Made by a program: the position numbers and the translations under genes
Notes under the pieces: generated by a model
The model's input: the letters and a program-made list of their open reading frames with translations, nothing else
What the model was told of the DNA's origin: nothing
Database searches by the model: none
Shown: one piece after another, positions 1 through 7,019 of the stretch
Numbering within the stretch: position 1 is the stretch's first letter
How the letters are laid out: the number at the start of each line of letters is the position of its first letter
Assembly (NCBI GenBank): GCA_944325775.1
Contig: CALVBL010000025.1
Span: 1-19,901 of the forward strand
Source: an uncultured Helicobacter sp.
GTDB lineage: Bacteria; Campylobacterota; Campylobacteria; Campylobacterales; Helicobacteraceae
Direction: 5' to 3'
DNA: 19,901 nucleotides

Positions 1-351
1 CTTAGAATCTAGACTTTGGAGAAAATGCTGCTCACATCATGTTATGTCATTGCTAAATACAAATACTTTTGGGTGTGCTACACGCGTTTTGATCACTTTC
101 AGAGCATTGTTATCATACGCACTTCCAAGCTCTATATAATGCCACACATACCGATTTTTGAATGGACGGCGGAGTGGATGACTAAATTGAGTAAGCGTAA
201 TATTTGGATTAAGAGTAAAATGCGCTAACTCAAGCGCACGATTTGGCACAACACCCTTAAGCCAGAAGCTGCCGAATTTAATGTGACTATCACACTTAAG
301 ATAGCCAAAAGCCTGCAAAAATTAAGCAAGGATTATGTATTATCCACCAAG
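1..351 (-). pseudogene. GT11 (alpha-1,2-fucosyltransferase-like) remnant
   Basis: Reading the minus strand from 351 leftward, one frame gives LGG, then (after two stop codons) FLQAFGY, then RALELAHFTLNP, and finally ALKVIKTRVAHPKVFVFSND. These resemble, in order, the GT11 fucosyltransferase N-terminal motif GGLGNQMFQYAFG, the LELxxFNI segment, and the conserved stretch before FVFSDDIEW. The frame then meets TGA (complement of 37-39) exactly where the family has Trp, and continues in the same frame as CEQHFLQSLDSK to the window edge, which suits WCKxHF. The part between the N-terminal and FVFSND segments is far shorter than in the family, so there are internal deletions as well as at least three stops. 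It sits head-to-head with hypD, 21 bp from its start. Such enzymes fucosylate surface glycans (Lewis-type antigens). The family assignment is from memory of motifs, without an alignment search; another glycosyltransferase is possible. A product is very unlikely. Confidence 0.55.
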
Positions 352-371
352 ACTTTTCACACGAGGGATTG

Positions 372-1481
372 ATGATGGACTACATACAGACATATCGCGA
401 CAGAGATTCTATCCTCGCACTTGCGCATACGCTTAGGTCTCTCGCGTCCAAGCTCCCCGCCCCACTTAAGATTATGGAGGTGTGTGGCGGGCATACCCAT
501 ACATTGATGAAATACGGCTTATCCAAGCTCTTACCGCCAAATATCGAGTTTATCCACGGACCGGGTTGTCCGGTGTGCATTATGCCGCGTGGGCGTATTG
601 ATGAGGCGTATCACATCGCTATGCGTCCTGATGTGATACTACTCACCCTTGGGGATATGATCAAAGTCCCCGGTAGCAATGGCAGCCTGCAAAATGCGCG
701 CGCGCAAGGTGCGGATGTGCGCTTTGTGTATTCGCCCATAGAAGTGCTAAAAGTCGCTAAAGACAATCCTAGTAAAAAAATCGTGTTTTTTGCTATCGGC
801 TTTGAGACGACTACGCCTATGACCGCTGCACTGATAGAGCAGTGCCTCACGCTTAATCTCACAAATGTGTATTTTCATATAAACCACGTGCTTGTCCCCC
901 CACCCCTAGAGCTTATCCTCGCCCAATCTGATTGCTCTATCAATGCCCTCATCGCGCCCTCTCATGTGAGCGTGATAAGCGGGGCGAAAATCTATGCACC
1001 GCTTTTGGAGCGATTTAAGCTCCCCATTGTGGTGAGTGGCTTTGAGCCGCTTGATATGATGCAAAGCATTCTCTCTATCCTCAAACAGGCTATTAGTCGC
1101 ACTCCGCGCCTTGAGATTCAATACGCGCGCGTGGTGGATATGCAGGGCAATCTCAAAGCCCAAGCGATGGTGGAGCGATATTTTTGCCCACGAGAGCATT
1201 TTGAGTGGCGTGGGCTAGGCGATATTCCAGAATCTGCCCTGCGCCTTAGAGATGAGTTCGCGCGCTACGATGCCGAGATAGAGTTTGCCCCATATCTCCC
1301 CAAAGAGCGCAAGGCAGATCACAAGGCTTGTTTGTGTGGCGAGATTCTAAAAGGCAATGCCAAGCCTATGGATTGCAAAGTCTTTGGCAAAGCCTGCACG
1401 CCAAACAACCCCATAGGAAGCTGTATGGTGAGCAGCGAGGGCGCGTGTGCGGCGTATTATAAATACGGTGCGCTTTTGTGA
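372..1481 (+). CDS. hypD: NiFe-hydrogenase maturation protein HypD
   Basis: HypD is the Fe-S scaffold on which, with HypC, the Fe(CN)2CO group of the NiFe-hydrogenase centre is built. About 369 residues, normal for the family. Visible signatures are CGGHTHTLMKYG near residue 40, GPGCPVC near 65-71 (the CPxC pair), GFETTTP near 140, and a C-terminal cysteine-rich region starting CLCGEILKG that carries the [4Fe-4S] ligands and ends in GACAAYYKYG. GAGG at 363-366 lies 5 bases before ATG 372 and 8 before ATG 375; TTG 369 is also in frame but less likely. The stop TGA overlaps the next start (TGATG), implying translational coupling with the helicase-like gene. HypA, HypB, HypC and HypF are not in the window. 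The call is secure; only the exact start among 369, 372 and 375 is open. Confidence 0.97.
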   Translation: MMDYIQTYRDRDSILALAHTLRSLASKLPAPLKIMEVCGGHTHTLMKYGLSKLLPPNIEFIHGPGCPVCIMPRGRIDEAYHIAMRPDVILLTLGDMIKVPGSNGSLQNARAQGADVRFVYSPIEVLKVAKDNPSKKIVFFAIGFETTTPMTAALIEQCLTLNLTNVYFHINHVLVPPPLELILAQSDCSINALIAPSHVSVISGAKIYAPLLERFKLPIVVSGFEPLDMMQSILSILKQAISRTPRLEIQYARVVDMQGNLKAQAMVERYFCPREHFEWRGLGDIPESALRLRDEFARYDAEIEFAPYLPKERKADHKACLCGEILKGNAKPMDCKVFGKACTPNNPIGSCMVSSEGACAAYYKYGALL

Positions 1482-3157
1482 TGGATTGTGTGAAAACACC
1501 ACAAGAGATACTTATAGTTTCAGCCAAGAGCTATTACGCGTATCTTAGCGAGCACGATCTGGGCTTAGAAGATCTTAAAATCGTCGGCGCAACCTTGGAG
1601 CAGGAGCGACTTATCCTTACACTTGGAGTGAAGGTTTTATCCCAAGATGGCTTGGTGCTGCAAGTGGGGGAGAGGCTTTTTGAACTAAGTGTGTGTGCGG
1701 ATATGCAATACAATCAAGAAGATTCTATCCTAGAGATTTCCCCAAATTATGAGCTTTTAGAATCCCTGCAGCAACTCCAAAGCCAAAAGCCCAAAAAATC
1801 CAGCGCACATAAGCTCGCGCTAGAAAATCTCAAACTTTTTAGTGATCTTAAGTTTCTCGTGCGCAATGTCGAGGAGTTTGCTACCAAGCACCCCCTTTCC
1901 CTACCTAGCAGGAAGCCTATCCAAGCCCCACAAATCCCCTCATATCTCAACGAATACCAAAAAAATGCCCTAAATATGCTGTTTTCCCAAAGCCTTAGCT
2001 ATGTATGGGGTGCGCCTGGTAGTGGCAAAACGCAGGTTGTACTTTTTGAAGCGGTGTATCATTACGCAAAGCAAGGGCTTAAAACCTGCGTGCTAGCTCC
2101 CACCAACTCCGCGCTAGAGCAGATTTTTATCACACTTATTGAGCATTTTAAGCAGATGGATTTTGAGCTTAGCAACCTCTTGCGTCTTGGTATGCCCACA
2201 CAGAAGTTTTTGAGCCTGTATCCAGAGTGTTGCGATCCTAATCTGCTAGTCCAGAAAAACCAGCTCTCGCTCTTTGCCCAGCCCACTTCGTTCAAAGCTC
2301 GTCTCAAAGACGCGCATATCATCGGACTTACTCTTGATGGCTTTATCAAAAAGTGTGAGAATCTCGAGGTGGAGTTCGCGCATTATTTTTTAGATGAATG
2401 CGCGTTTGCACCATTAGCAAAGGCATGCGCACTATGTGTGGATAATGTGCCTATCACGTTGTTTGGTGATCACAAGCAGCTTATGCCCATCTGTGAAATG
2501 CCCGCCAAGGATCTCAAGGAGCATAGGGAGGTAGGTGTGTGGAATCTCTCTGCGCTATTTTTGGAGGAGTTTTTTACCGCTCCCCAATCCGTGCTAGAAA
2601 AGCAGCCCACTGACGCACCCACGTTGAGCCATATAGCCGAGTTAAAATTTACGCATCGCTATGGTGATAATCTCGCGCAGATTTTAGATTCTGCAATTTA
2701 TCACATAGGGTTGCGTGGGCGTGAGGAGAGGATGGAGATTTATTGTATTGATAGTGGTGCTAAGGGCGAGGATCAGAGCAATGTCAGTCAAAACGAAGCC
2801 ATTGCTATCCATAAGCTCTACAAATATCTACACCAAAAATCTCTCACACAAAGCCTTGGGATCATCACGCCCTTTGTGAAACAAAAAAAGCTTTTGCAGC
2901 ACACCATCGCCCATAGCGATATTAGCACGATACATGGATCGCAGGGTAGGGAATGGGAAAATGTGATTTTCTCGCCGGTGAGTTTGCATTATTATTTGAC
3001 AGATTCACGACAGACTAACGCACTTTTTGGGCTCAATGTCGCAATCAGTCGGCTTAAAAAGCGGCTTTTTATCGTGTGTGATTTGGGCTTTTGGCAGCAG
3101 CAAGAGGGGCAGTTTCTCCACGCGTTGCTTGCACAATCCACACGCATTAATCTCTAA
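1481..3157 (+). CDS. SF1 (Upf1/DNA2-like) helicase/ATPase between hypD and hypE
   Basis: About 558 residues. Helicase motifs appear in the expected order: Walker A GAPGSGKT near residue 177, motif Ia-like LAPTNSALEQ, Walker B FLDEC near 305, motif III GDHKQLMPI near 330, motif IV/V-like FTHRYGDN and GIITPFVKQKKLL, motif V STIHGSQGREW near 487, and motif VI NVAISRLKKRLFIVCD. This is the superfamily 1 pattern of Upf1/DNA2/SMUBP-type helicases (AAA_12 type), so ATP-driven nucleic-acid unwinding is likely. The first 160 residues are beta-rich with no domain I recognise. The ATG overlaps the hypD stop; GTG 1478 is an alternative start. hypE follows after 13 bases. The operon position is odd because no hydrogenase maturation step is known to need a helicase; it may simply be a passenger. 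The motifs are confident, the substrate unknown. Confidence 0.85.
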   Translation: MDCVKTPQEILIVSAKSYYAYLSEHDLGLEDLKIVGATLEQERLILTLGVKVLSQDGLVLQVGERLFELSVCADMQYNQEDSILEISPNYELLESLQQLQSQKPKKSSAHKLALENLKLFSDLKFLVRNVEEFATKHPLSLPSRKPIQAPQIPSYLNEYQKNALNMLFSQSLSYVWGAPGSGKTQVVLFEAVYHYAKQGLKTCVLAPTNSALEQIFITLIEHFKQMDFELSNLLRLGMPTQKFLSLYPECCDPNLLVQKNQLSLFAQPTSFKARLKDAHIIGLTLDGFIKKCENLEVEFAHYFLDECAFAPLAKACALCVDNVPITLFGDHKQLMPICEMPAKDLKEHREVGVWNLSALFLEEFFTAPQSVLEKQPTDAPTLSHIAELKFTHRYGDNLAQILDSAIYHIGLRGREERMEIYCIDSGAKGEDQSNVSQNEAIAIHKLYKYLHQKSLTQSLGIITPFVKQKKLLQHTIAHSDISTIHGSQGREWENVIFSPVSLHYYLTDSRQTNALFGLNVAISRLKKRLFIVCDLGFWQQQEGQFLHALLAQSTRINL

Positions 3158-3170
3158 ATAAGGAGGGTAT

Positions 3171-4169
3171 ATGAATATCACTCTAGCACATGGCAGCGGC
3201 GGGGTGCAATCCCAAGAACTCACACAAAAAGTCTTTCTCAAACACCTAGCACCATTTATGCAGGGTAGTGGAGAGGACGCAGGTCTCGCGCATGGGTGTG
3301 TGGGGGTGTTTGCGATGAGTACTGATAGCTATGTGATCACGCCCTATCGCTTTAGGGGAGGGGATATCGGCAAGCTCTGCGTGTGTGGCAGTAGCAATGA
3401 TGTGGCGATGGTGGGCGCGCGTCCGAAGTATATGAGTGCGGGGTTTATCATCGAGGAGGGCTTTAGTATCAAGGAGTTAGAATCTCTAGTCGTCTCTATG
3501 GCGCGCGAGATTGAGCTAGGTAGGCTTAAGATCTTAAGTGCGGATACCAAAGTCGTGCCTAGGGGGAGTATGGATGGGATTTTTATTAACACAACCGCCT
3601 ATGGCGAGATCATCTACGAGAATCTCAGCGCGCAGAATCTCAAAGTCGGGGATTGTATCATTGTCAGTGGTAATATCGGCACGCATGGCAGTATGGTGTA
3701 TTGTGAGCGCAACGAAATAGGACTACTCAATACTCTACAGAGTGATTGCGCACAGCTCTTTGGTATGCTAGAGCCACTTTTTAACTCCAGAGTGGAGATT
3801 CACGCATTGCGCGACGCGACGCGTGGCGGACTAGCGAGCGTGCTTAATGAATGGGCACAGGCAAGCAATGTGAGTATTAGCATAGAAGAATCTAAGGTGC
3901 CGGTTTTGGACGAAGTGCGCGGTGTGTGCGAGATTTTGGGACTTGAACCATATGTGTTGGCTAACGAGGGCGTGTGTGTGCTCAGTGTGCCGCGCGCGGA
4001 GGCGCAACGCGTGCTAGAGATCCTCACTGCCCATTCTCTGGGGCAAAACGCATGTCTCATCGGCGAAGTCCGTGCGGATAATCCCAAGCGTGTGATTTTG
4101 CAAAACCCATATGGCACGAGACGATACCTAGAATACCCACAGGGTGAGATTCTGCCTAGAATCTGCTAG
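3171..4169 (+). CDS. hypE: NiFe-hydrogenase maturation carbamoyl dehydratase HypE
   Basis: HypE accepts a carbamoyl group from HypF on its C-terminal cysteine and dehydrates it with ATP to a thiocyanate, which is passed to HypC-HypD as the cyanide ligand. The 332-residue protein is of family length and ends in PRIC, the diagnostic C-terminal motif with the acceptor Cys332. The N-terminus LAHGSGG, the segment STDSYVITP, the ATP-binding region GSSNDVAMVGARP and DATRGGLASVLNE all match the AIRS/PurM-like fold shared with PurL. AAGGAGGG at 3160-3167 gives a strong ribosome site before ATG 3171. It lies 13 bases after the helicase-like gene and is presumably in the same transcript as hypD, whose product uses the cyanide made here. 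Confidence 0.97.
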   Translation: MNITLAHGSGGVQSQELTQKVFLKHLAPFMQGSGEDAGLAHGCVGVFAMSTDSYVITPYRFRGGDIGKLCVCGSSNDVAMVGARPKYMSAGFIIEEGFSIKELESLVVSMAREIELGRLKILSADTKVVPRGSMDGIFINTTAYGEIIYENLSAQNLKVGDCIIVSGNIGTHGSMVYCERNEIGLLNTLQSDCAQLFGMLEPLFNSRVEIHALRDATRGGLASVLNEWAQASNVSISIEESKVPVLDEVRGVCEILGLEPYVLANEGVCVLSVPRAEAQRVLEILTAHSLGQNACLIGEVRADNPKRVILQNPYGTRRYLEYPQGEILPRIC

Positions 4170-4240
4170 CACCCCGTGGGCGGTTTGTGCGAAACCATAT
4201 CCATAGCCCTCAATAAATCCCAAAGAACTTACCAAACACT

Positions 4241-4289
4241 CACAACTAAAACTTAAGTTTTTGTGGAATCTAGGGCTATCACAGCCCTA
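4241..4289. terminator. Hairpins between convergent hypE and NmrA-like gene
   Basis: Two inverted repeats lie here. CACA-AAAA pairs with TTTT-TGTG around CTTAAG (4241-4264), and TAGGGCT pairs with AGCCCTA across a 5-base loop (4271-4289); the second overlaps the stop codon of the minus-strand gene. Neither is followed by a clear T-run on either strand, so termination of the two converging transcripts is inferred from position. The rest of 4170-4240 holds nothing I recognise. Confidence 0.35.
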
Positions 4290-4911
4290 TCACGCCAACC
4301 CTCTGCTTAGAATATGTAGAATCTATGGCAATCTCTATCATTGCTATTGCATAATCTGCATAGCTTATCTTAGATTCGCCCTTGCTATTTACCTCAAATT
4401 CTTCGCCGATGATTTTGTATTTGCCACTTTTTGGTGCATCTGGGATAAATACCGCTGGTGGGCTGACATACACCCAATTTATGTCCTTTGATACTTTTAT
4501 CACATCAAAAGCCTCTGCGGTAGCCCTCGCCACAGGCAGATATTCTTGTGGGAAGTCTGGTGTATCCATAAACATCACGCTATGCTCCTTATCCATATAC
4601 AGACTACCTGCACCGCCCACTGCTAAGAATTTTGCACTATTGCCTGATAGAATCTGCACCAAATGCTCCATATGGGCTTTGTGTAAGCTAAGATTTTGCC
4701 ACTCACCAAAGGCATCGATTATCACATCAAAGCCTTGCAAATCGCTAGATTCTAAGGTAAAAATATCTTTTTGCACCACGCACACTTTGCTATCAAATCG
4801 TGCTTTAGTAGAATCTCGCACAAAGGCACTAACCTCTAAGCCCTTATTTATGGCTTCCCCTACGATTAACTTCCCTGCTTTGCCATTTGCGCACAAAACT
4901 GCTATTTTCAT
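4279..4911 (-). CDS. NAD(P)H-binding protein, NmrA/YwnB-like SDR
   Basis: 210 residues beginning MKIAVLCANGKAGKLIV, a Rossmann glycine-rich loop of the atypical short-chain dehydrogenase (NmrA/YwnB/BVR-B-like) type, followed by VSAFVRDSTKA and the VIIDAFGEW strand. The loop predicts NAD(P)H binding; the substrate cannot be read. The segment AVGGAGSLYMD and the C-terminal SYADYAIAMIEIA helix are typical of this cytosolic family. ATG is preceded by AAAGGAGT at suitable spacing. A truncated SnoaL-like reading frame ends 27 bases upstream on the same strand, so the two were probably one operon. In Campylobacter jejuni the similar gene Cj1555c is divergent from an HxlR-type regulator (Cj1556, from memory), which matters because operator-like repeats lie upstream here. 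A role in the response to oxidants or electrophiles is inference. Confidence 0.82.
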   Translation of the reverse strand: MKIAVLCANGKAGKLIVGEAINKGLEVSAFVRDSTKARFDSKVCVVQKDIFTLESSDLQGFDVIIDAFGEWQNLSLHKAHMEHLVQILSGNSAKFLAVGGAGSLYMDKEHSVMFMDTPDFPQEYLPVARATAEAFDVIKVSKDINWVYVSPPAVFIPDAPKSGKYKIIGEEFEVNSKGESKISYADYAIAMIEIAIDSTYSKQRVGVIGL

Positions 4912-4938
4912 AGTTTACTCCTTTTTATTATTTTGTGA

Positions 4939-5100
4939 TTACAATCCAAATTTGCCATTGCTATTTTGTGCCTTGCTAGAATCTAGCACAGGTTCGATAA
5001 CATCCCAATGCTCGGCTATCTTGCCATTTTCTACACGAAACAAGTCATAAAATGCAACTTTTGGGGCTTTTGTATGTGAATCTTCTTTGCCAAACACCCC
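4939..5100 (-). pseudogene. 3' remnant of a SnoaL-like (NTF2-fold) gene
   Basis: On the minus strand a frame of 53 codons reads KEDSHTKAPKVAFYDLFRVE, then NGKIAEHWDVIEPV, and ends at TAA. This closely fits the C-terminus of SnoaL-like polyketide-cyclase/aldol-condensation family proteins, whose signature is FRxExGKIxEHWDV. The N-terminal half (about 80-100 residues) is missing: the codons directly upstream are stops in AT-rich DNA and no start codon with a ribosome site is present. The fragment lies just upstream of the NmrA-like gene on the same strand, a pairing that is common. It is a broken gene with no expected product, although its DNA may still be transcribed as the leader of the neighbour. 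Confidence 0.72.
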
Positions 5101-5142
5101 TTATCAAAATTATAATAGAGTAAATTATAAAAATAAAGTAGA

Positions 5143-5179
5143 TACTATTTTATAATTTAATAGTAATTTTCATACTATT
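5143..5179. promoter_or_regulatory. Alternating TACTATT / AATAGTA operator-like triad
   Basis: Three exact half-sites alternate: TACTATT at 5143-5149, AATAGTA at 5159-5165, and TACTATT at 5173-5179. The region is AT-rich and lies upstream of the SnoaL-remnant/NmrA-like genes. A minus-strand TATAAT (complement of 5109-5114) and a plus-strand TAAAAT (5183-5188) flank it, as in a divergent promoter. The half-sites resemble operators of HxlR/DUF24 regulators such as Bacillus YodB, from memory. No regulator gene is visible in the window. Confidence 0.45.
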
Positions 5180-5220
5180 GTGTAAAATAGGTAGTTTTAA
5201 TGGGAAAAAATATTTTTTAG

Positions 5221-5555
5221 AATCTACCAATCTCACATTATATGGCTAACATAGACTATAAACACAACTTTTTTCGTAGTTTTGGAGTGTTTGGGGGAAT
5301 GGGTGTGATCAAGAGCGTGTTGGATACCACAGAGCTTGGGAGCTATGAGTCCATAGGATCCAGTCTCAATACCGGACTTATCTTCGTACTTACTTCTTTT
5401 TAGAGTTAGGGTTGCACGCACGCTATGTATTTTATGGCAGTTATACGATAGATTCAGGATTTTTGCCAGAGATAAATGGTGAGCAAGTCAATGAGCACAA
5501 AGCAGAGTGTGGCAACCCACTTCATCTCTACCTTGGGCTTAATGTGAGATTCTAA
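5221..5555 (+). pseudogene. Outer-membrane beta-barrel protein, C-terminal remnant with frameshift
   Basis: From 5221 one plus frame reads ANIDYKHNFFRSFGVFGGMG and continues to SSLNTGL before a stop at 5401. A second frame then gives YLRTYFFLELGLHARYVFYG and runs to LHLYLGLNVRF and TAA at 5553-5555. Joining the two at about 5378, where one T seems to be lost, restores a continuous beta-rich sequence ending in Phe, the C-terminal signal recognised by the BAM machinery in outer-membrane proteins. It looks like the last third of a Helicobacter Hop/Hof-type porin or adhesin. No signal peptide or N-terminal part exists upstream, where DNA turns AT-rich. A terminator-like hairpin still follows. Which paralogous family it came from cannot be told. 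Confidence 0.7.
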
Positions 5556-5575
5556 GCCCTCTTATCGGCTTTTTT
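5554..5575 (+). terminator. Rho-independent terminator after OMP remnant
   Basis: AAGCC pairs with GGCTT across an 8-base loop and is followed by a T-run ending at 5575. It begins at the stop codon of the outer-membrane-protein remnant and lies between it and the converging efflux-channel gene, whose stop codon is in the loop. Confidence 0.5.
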
Positions 5576-7019
5576 GCAATTCTTCTAATAATTCCTTTGG
5601 ATATTCTATCCCACCGCCAAGCGCGCCATAGAGATTGCACAGAGATTCCATATAGAGGGTTTTGAGCGCGATGAGGTGCGTCTCTATCTCTAGGAGTGAG
5701 CGTTGCGCATCAATGACCTCCAGATATGAAGAATACCCTGTATCATAGCGTTCTTTTGTATGTGCGAGTGCCTCTTTTGCGGCTTCTTGCTGTTTTTTGG
5801 TGCTAGTGCGTTCTAGGTTTATGTAGGCGGCATTCGCATACGCGTCTTTTGCCTCTTTGTAGGCTCTGATCACCACATCGCGATAGATATATGCTGCCTC
5901 ATCACGTTGCGCATTAGCGATGCCAAACATTCCTGTGAGCTCTCCACCCTTAAAAAGTGGGGCAAGCACACTGCCACCAATCCCTCCTATGAGCAAAAAC
6001 TGCGTGAAATTCTCATAGCCTATCGCCCCAAGATTAAGCCCGAGATTAAAATCTGGCAGGAAATCCGCGCGCGCTTTTTGGAGATATTCGCTACTTGAAG
6101 CGAGCATAAACTCCGCATATAGCACATCGGGGCGGTTGTTTAAGAGCTTGGAGGAGAGTGTATCTGGGAGTTTGGGGGCTTGTAATGTGATGAAAACATT
6201 GGTGGCTGTGCTGACTTTAGATTTGTCAGATTCACTAGATTCTTTGGTTTCAAGTCCGCTCACCCTAAAACCCTGCAAGCGCGAAAATCCTTCAGAATCC
6301 ACATCCACGCCACTAAGATATTTTAGTGCATTTTTGCTCCTAGTGATGGCGCGTTTGGTATCGGCGATTTGGGCTTGGACAGATTCATAGGCGATGATGG
6401 CTTGCTTGGTGTCATAGGCGCTGATGTAGCCCATATTTTTGCGCGATTGTATGATCTCAAGCTCCCTCTTGCGTGCCTCTAACGTGGTATGCAGTAGTTC
6501 CAATCGTGCATATGAGCCTAGAAGTGTGATGTAGGTCTTTGCCACAAGTGTATCGATGAGGAGTCGCGTAGCATAGCTCTGCGCGATGCTTGCCTGCAGG
6601 GCGTAGTGTTTGCTCTGCTTGGCGTGGCGGTATTTCCCAAAAAAATCCAAATGATACGAAATGTCCAAAGAGCCTTGTGTGAGTGCATAAAGGGGGTGAA
6701 GGATCGTTTGATTATACGCGGGATCTATACCGAGACTTGCATGAGGGTAGAGCTGTGCTCTAGCGACTTTGATGGCGTTTTGCGCTGCCTCGATGTGCGT
6801 CTTGGCGAGTTTGTTTTGGGTGTGGTATTCCCGTGCTTGTGTGAGCAAATGCAGCAGTGCAGGATTATGAAACTCCTCCCACCAGCGCGTATTTACACTC
6901 TCTTGTGAATCACTTAAGGCTAGCGTGATGCGTGAATCTTGCGGCACATCGCTTATTTTTGGCGCACAGGCAGTGAGCATGAAGAGGCAGGGGATAAGTA
7001 TGAGATTCCATCGTTTCAT
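5562..7019 (-). CDS. Outer-membrane efflux lipoprotein, TolC/OprM (NodT) family
   Basis: 485 residues. The N-terminus MKRWNLILIPCLFMLTAC is a lipoprotein signal peptide with lipobox LTAC, so Cys18 should be acylated, as in OprM/CmeC-type channels and unlike E. coli TolC. The body has the two repeats of the outer-membrane efflux domain: long helices with heptad-like patterning (for example TLEARKRELEIIQSRKNMGY and the C-terminal EALAHTKERYDTGYSSYLEV) and the classic NRPDVLYAEFML segment. It forms the trimeric exit duct for the pump encoded upstream. It is the last gene of the minus-strand operon; its ATG overlaps the adaptor stop by four bases (ATGA), with AGAGG about 11 bases upstream. It ends 7 bases from the converging OMP remnant. 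Confidence 0.93.
   Translation of the reverse strand: MKRWNLILIPCLFMLTACAPKISDVPQDSRITLALSDSQESVNTRWWEEFHNPALLHLLTQAREYHTQNKLAKTHIEAAQNAIKVARAQLYPHASLGIDPAYNQTILHPLYALTQGSLDISYHLDFFGKYRHAKQSKHYALQASIAQSYATRLLIDTLVAKTYITLLGSYARLELLHTTLEARKRELEIIQSRKNMGYISAYDTKQAIIAYESVQAQIADTKRAITRSKNALKYLSGVDVDSEGFSRLQGFRVSGLETKESSESDKSKVSTATNVFITLQAPKLPDTLSSKLLNNRPDVLYAEFMLASSSEYLQKARADFLPDFNLGLNLGAIGYENFTQFLLIGGIGGSVLAPLFKGGELTGMFGIANAQRDEAAYIYRDVVIRAYKEAKDAYANAAYINLERTSTKKQQEAAKEALAHTKERYDTGYSSYLEVIDAQRSLLEIETHLIALKTLYMESLCNLYGALGGGIEYPKELLEELQKSR

Noticed and set aside
4382..5050. Plus-strand reading frame of 222 codons opposite the NmrA-like gene
   Set aside because: It is the antisense of a recognisable protein and of the SnoaL remnant, has no ribosome site, and its translation has no family features.
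5233..5421. Minus frame over the OMP remnant
   Set aside because: The plus strand gives an ordered outer-membrane-protein C-terminus; the minus frame has no signal, ribosome site or homology I recognise.
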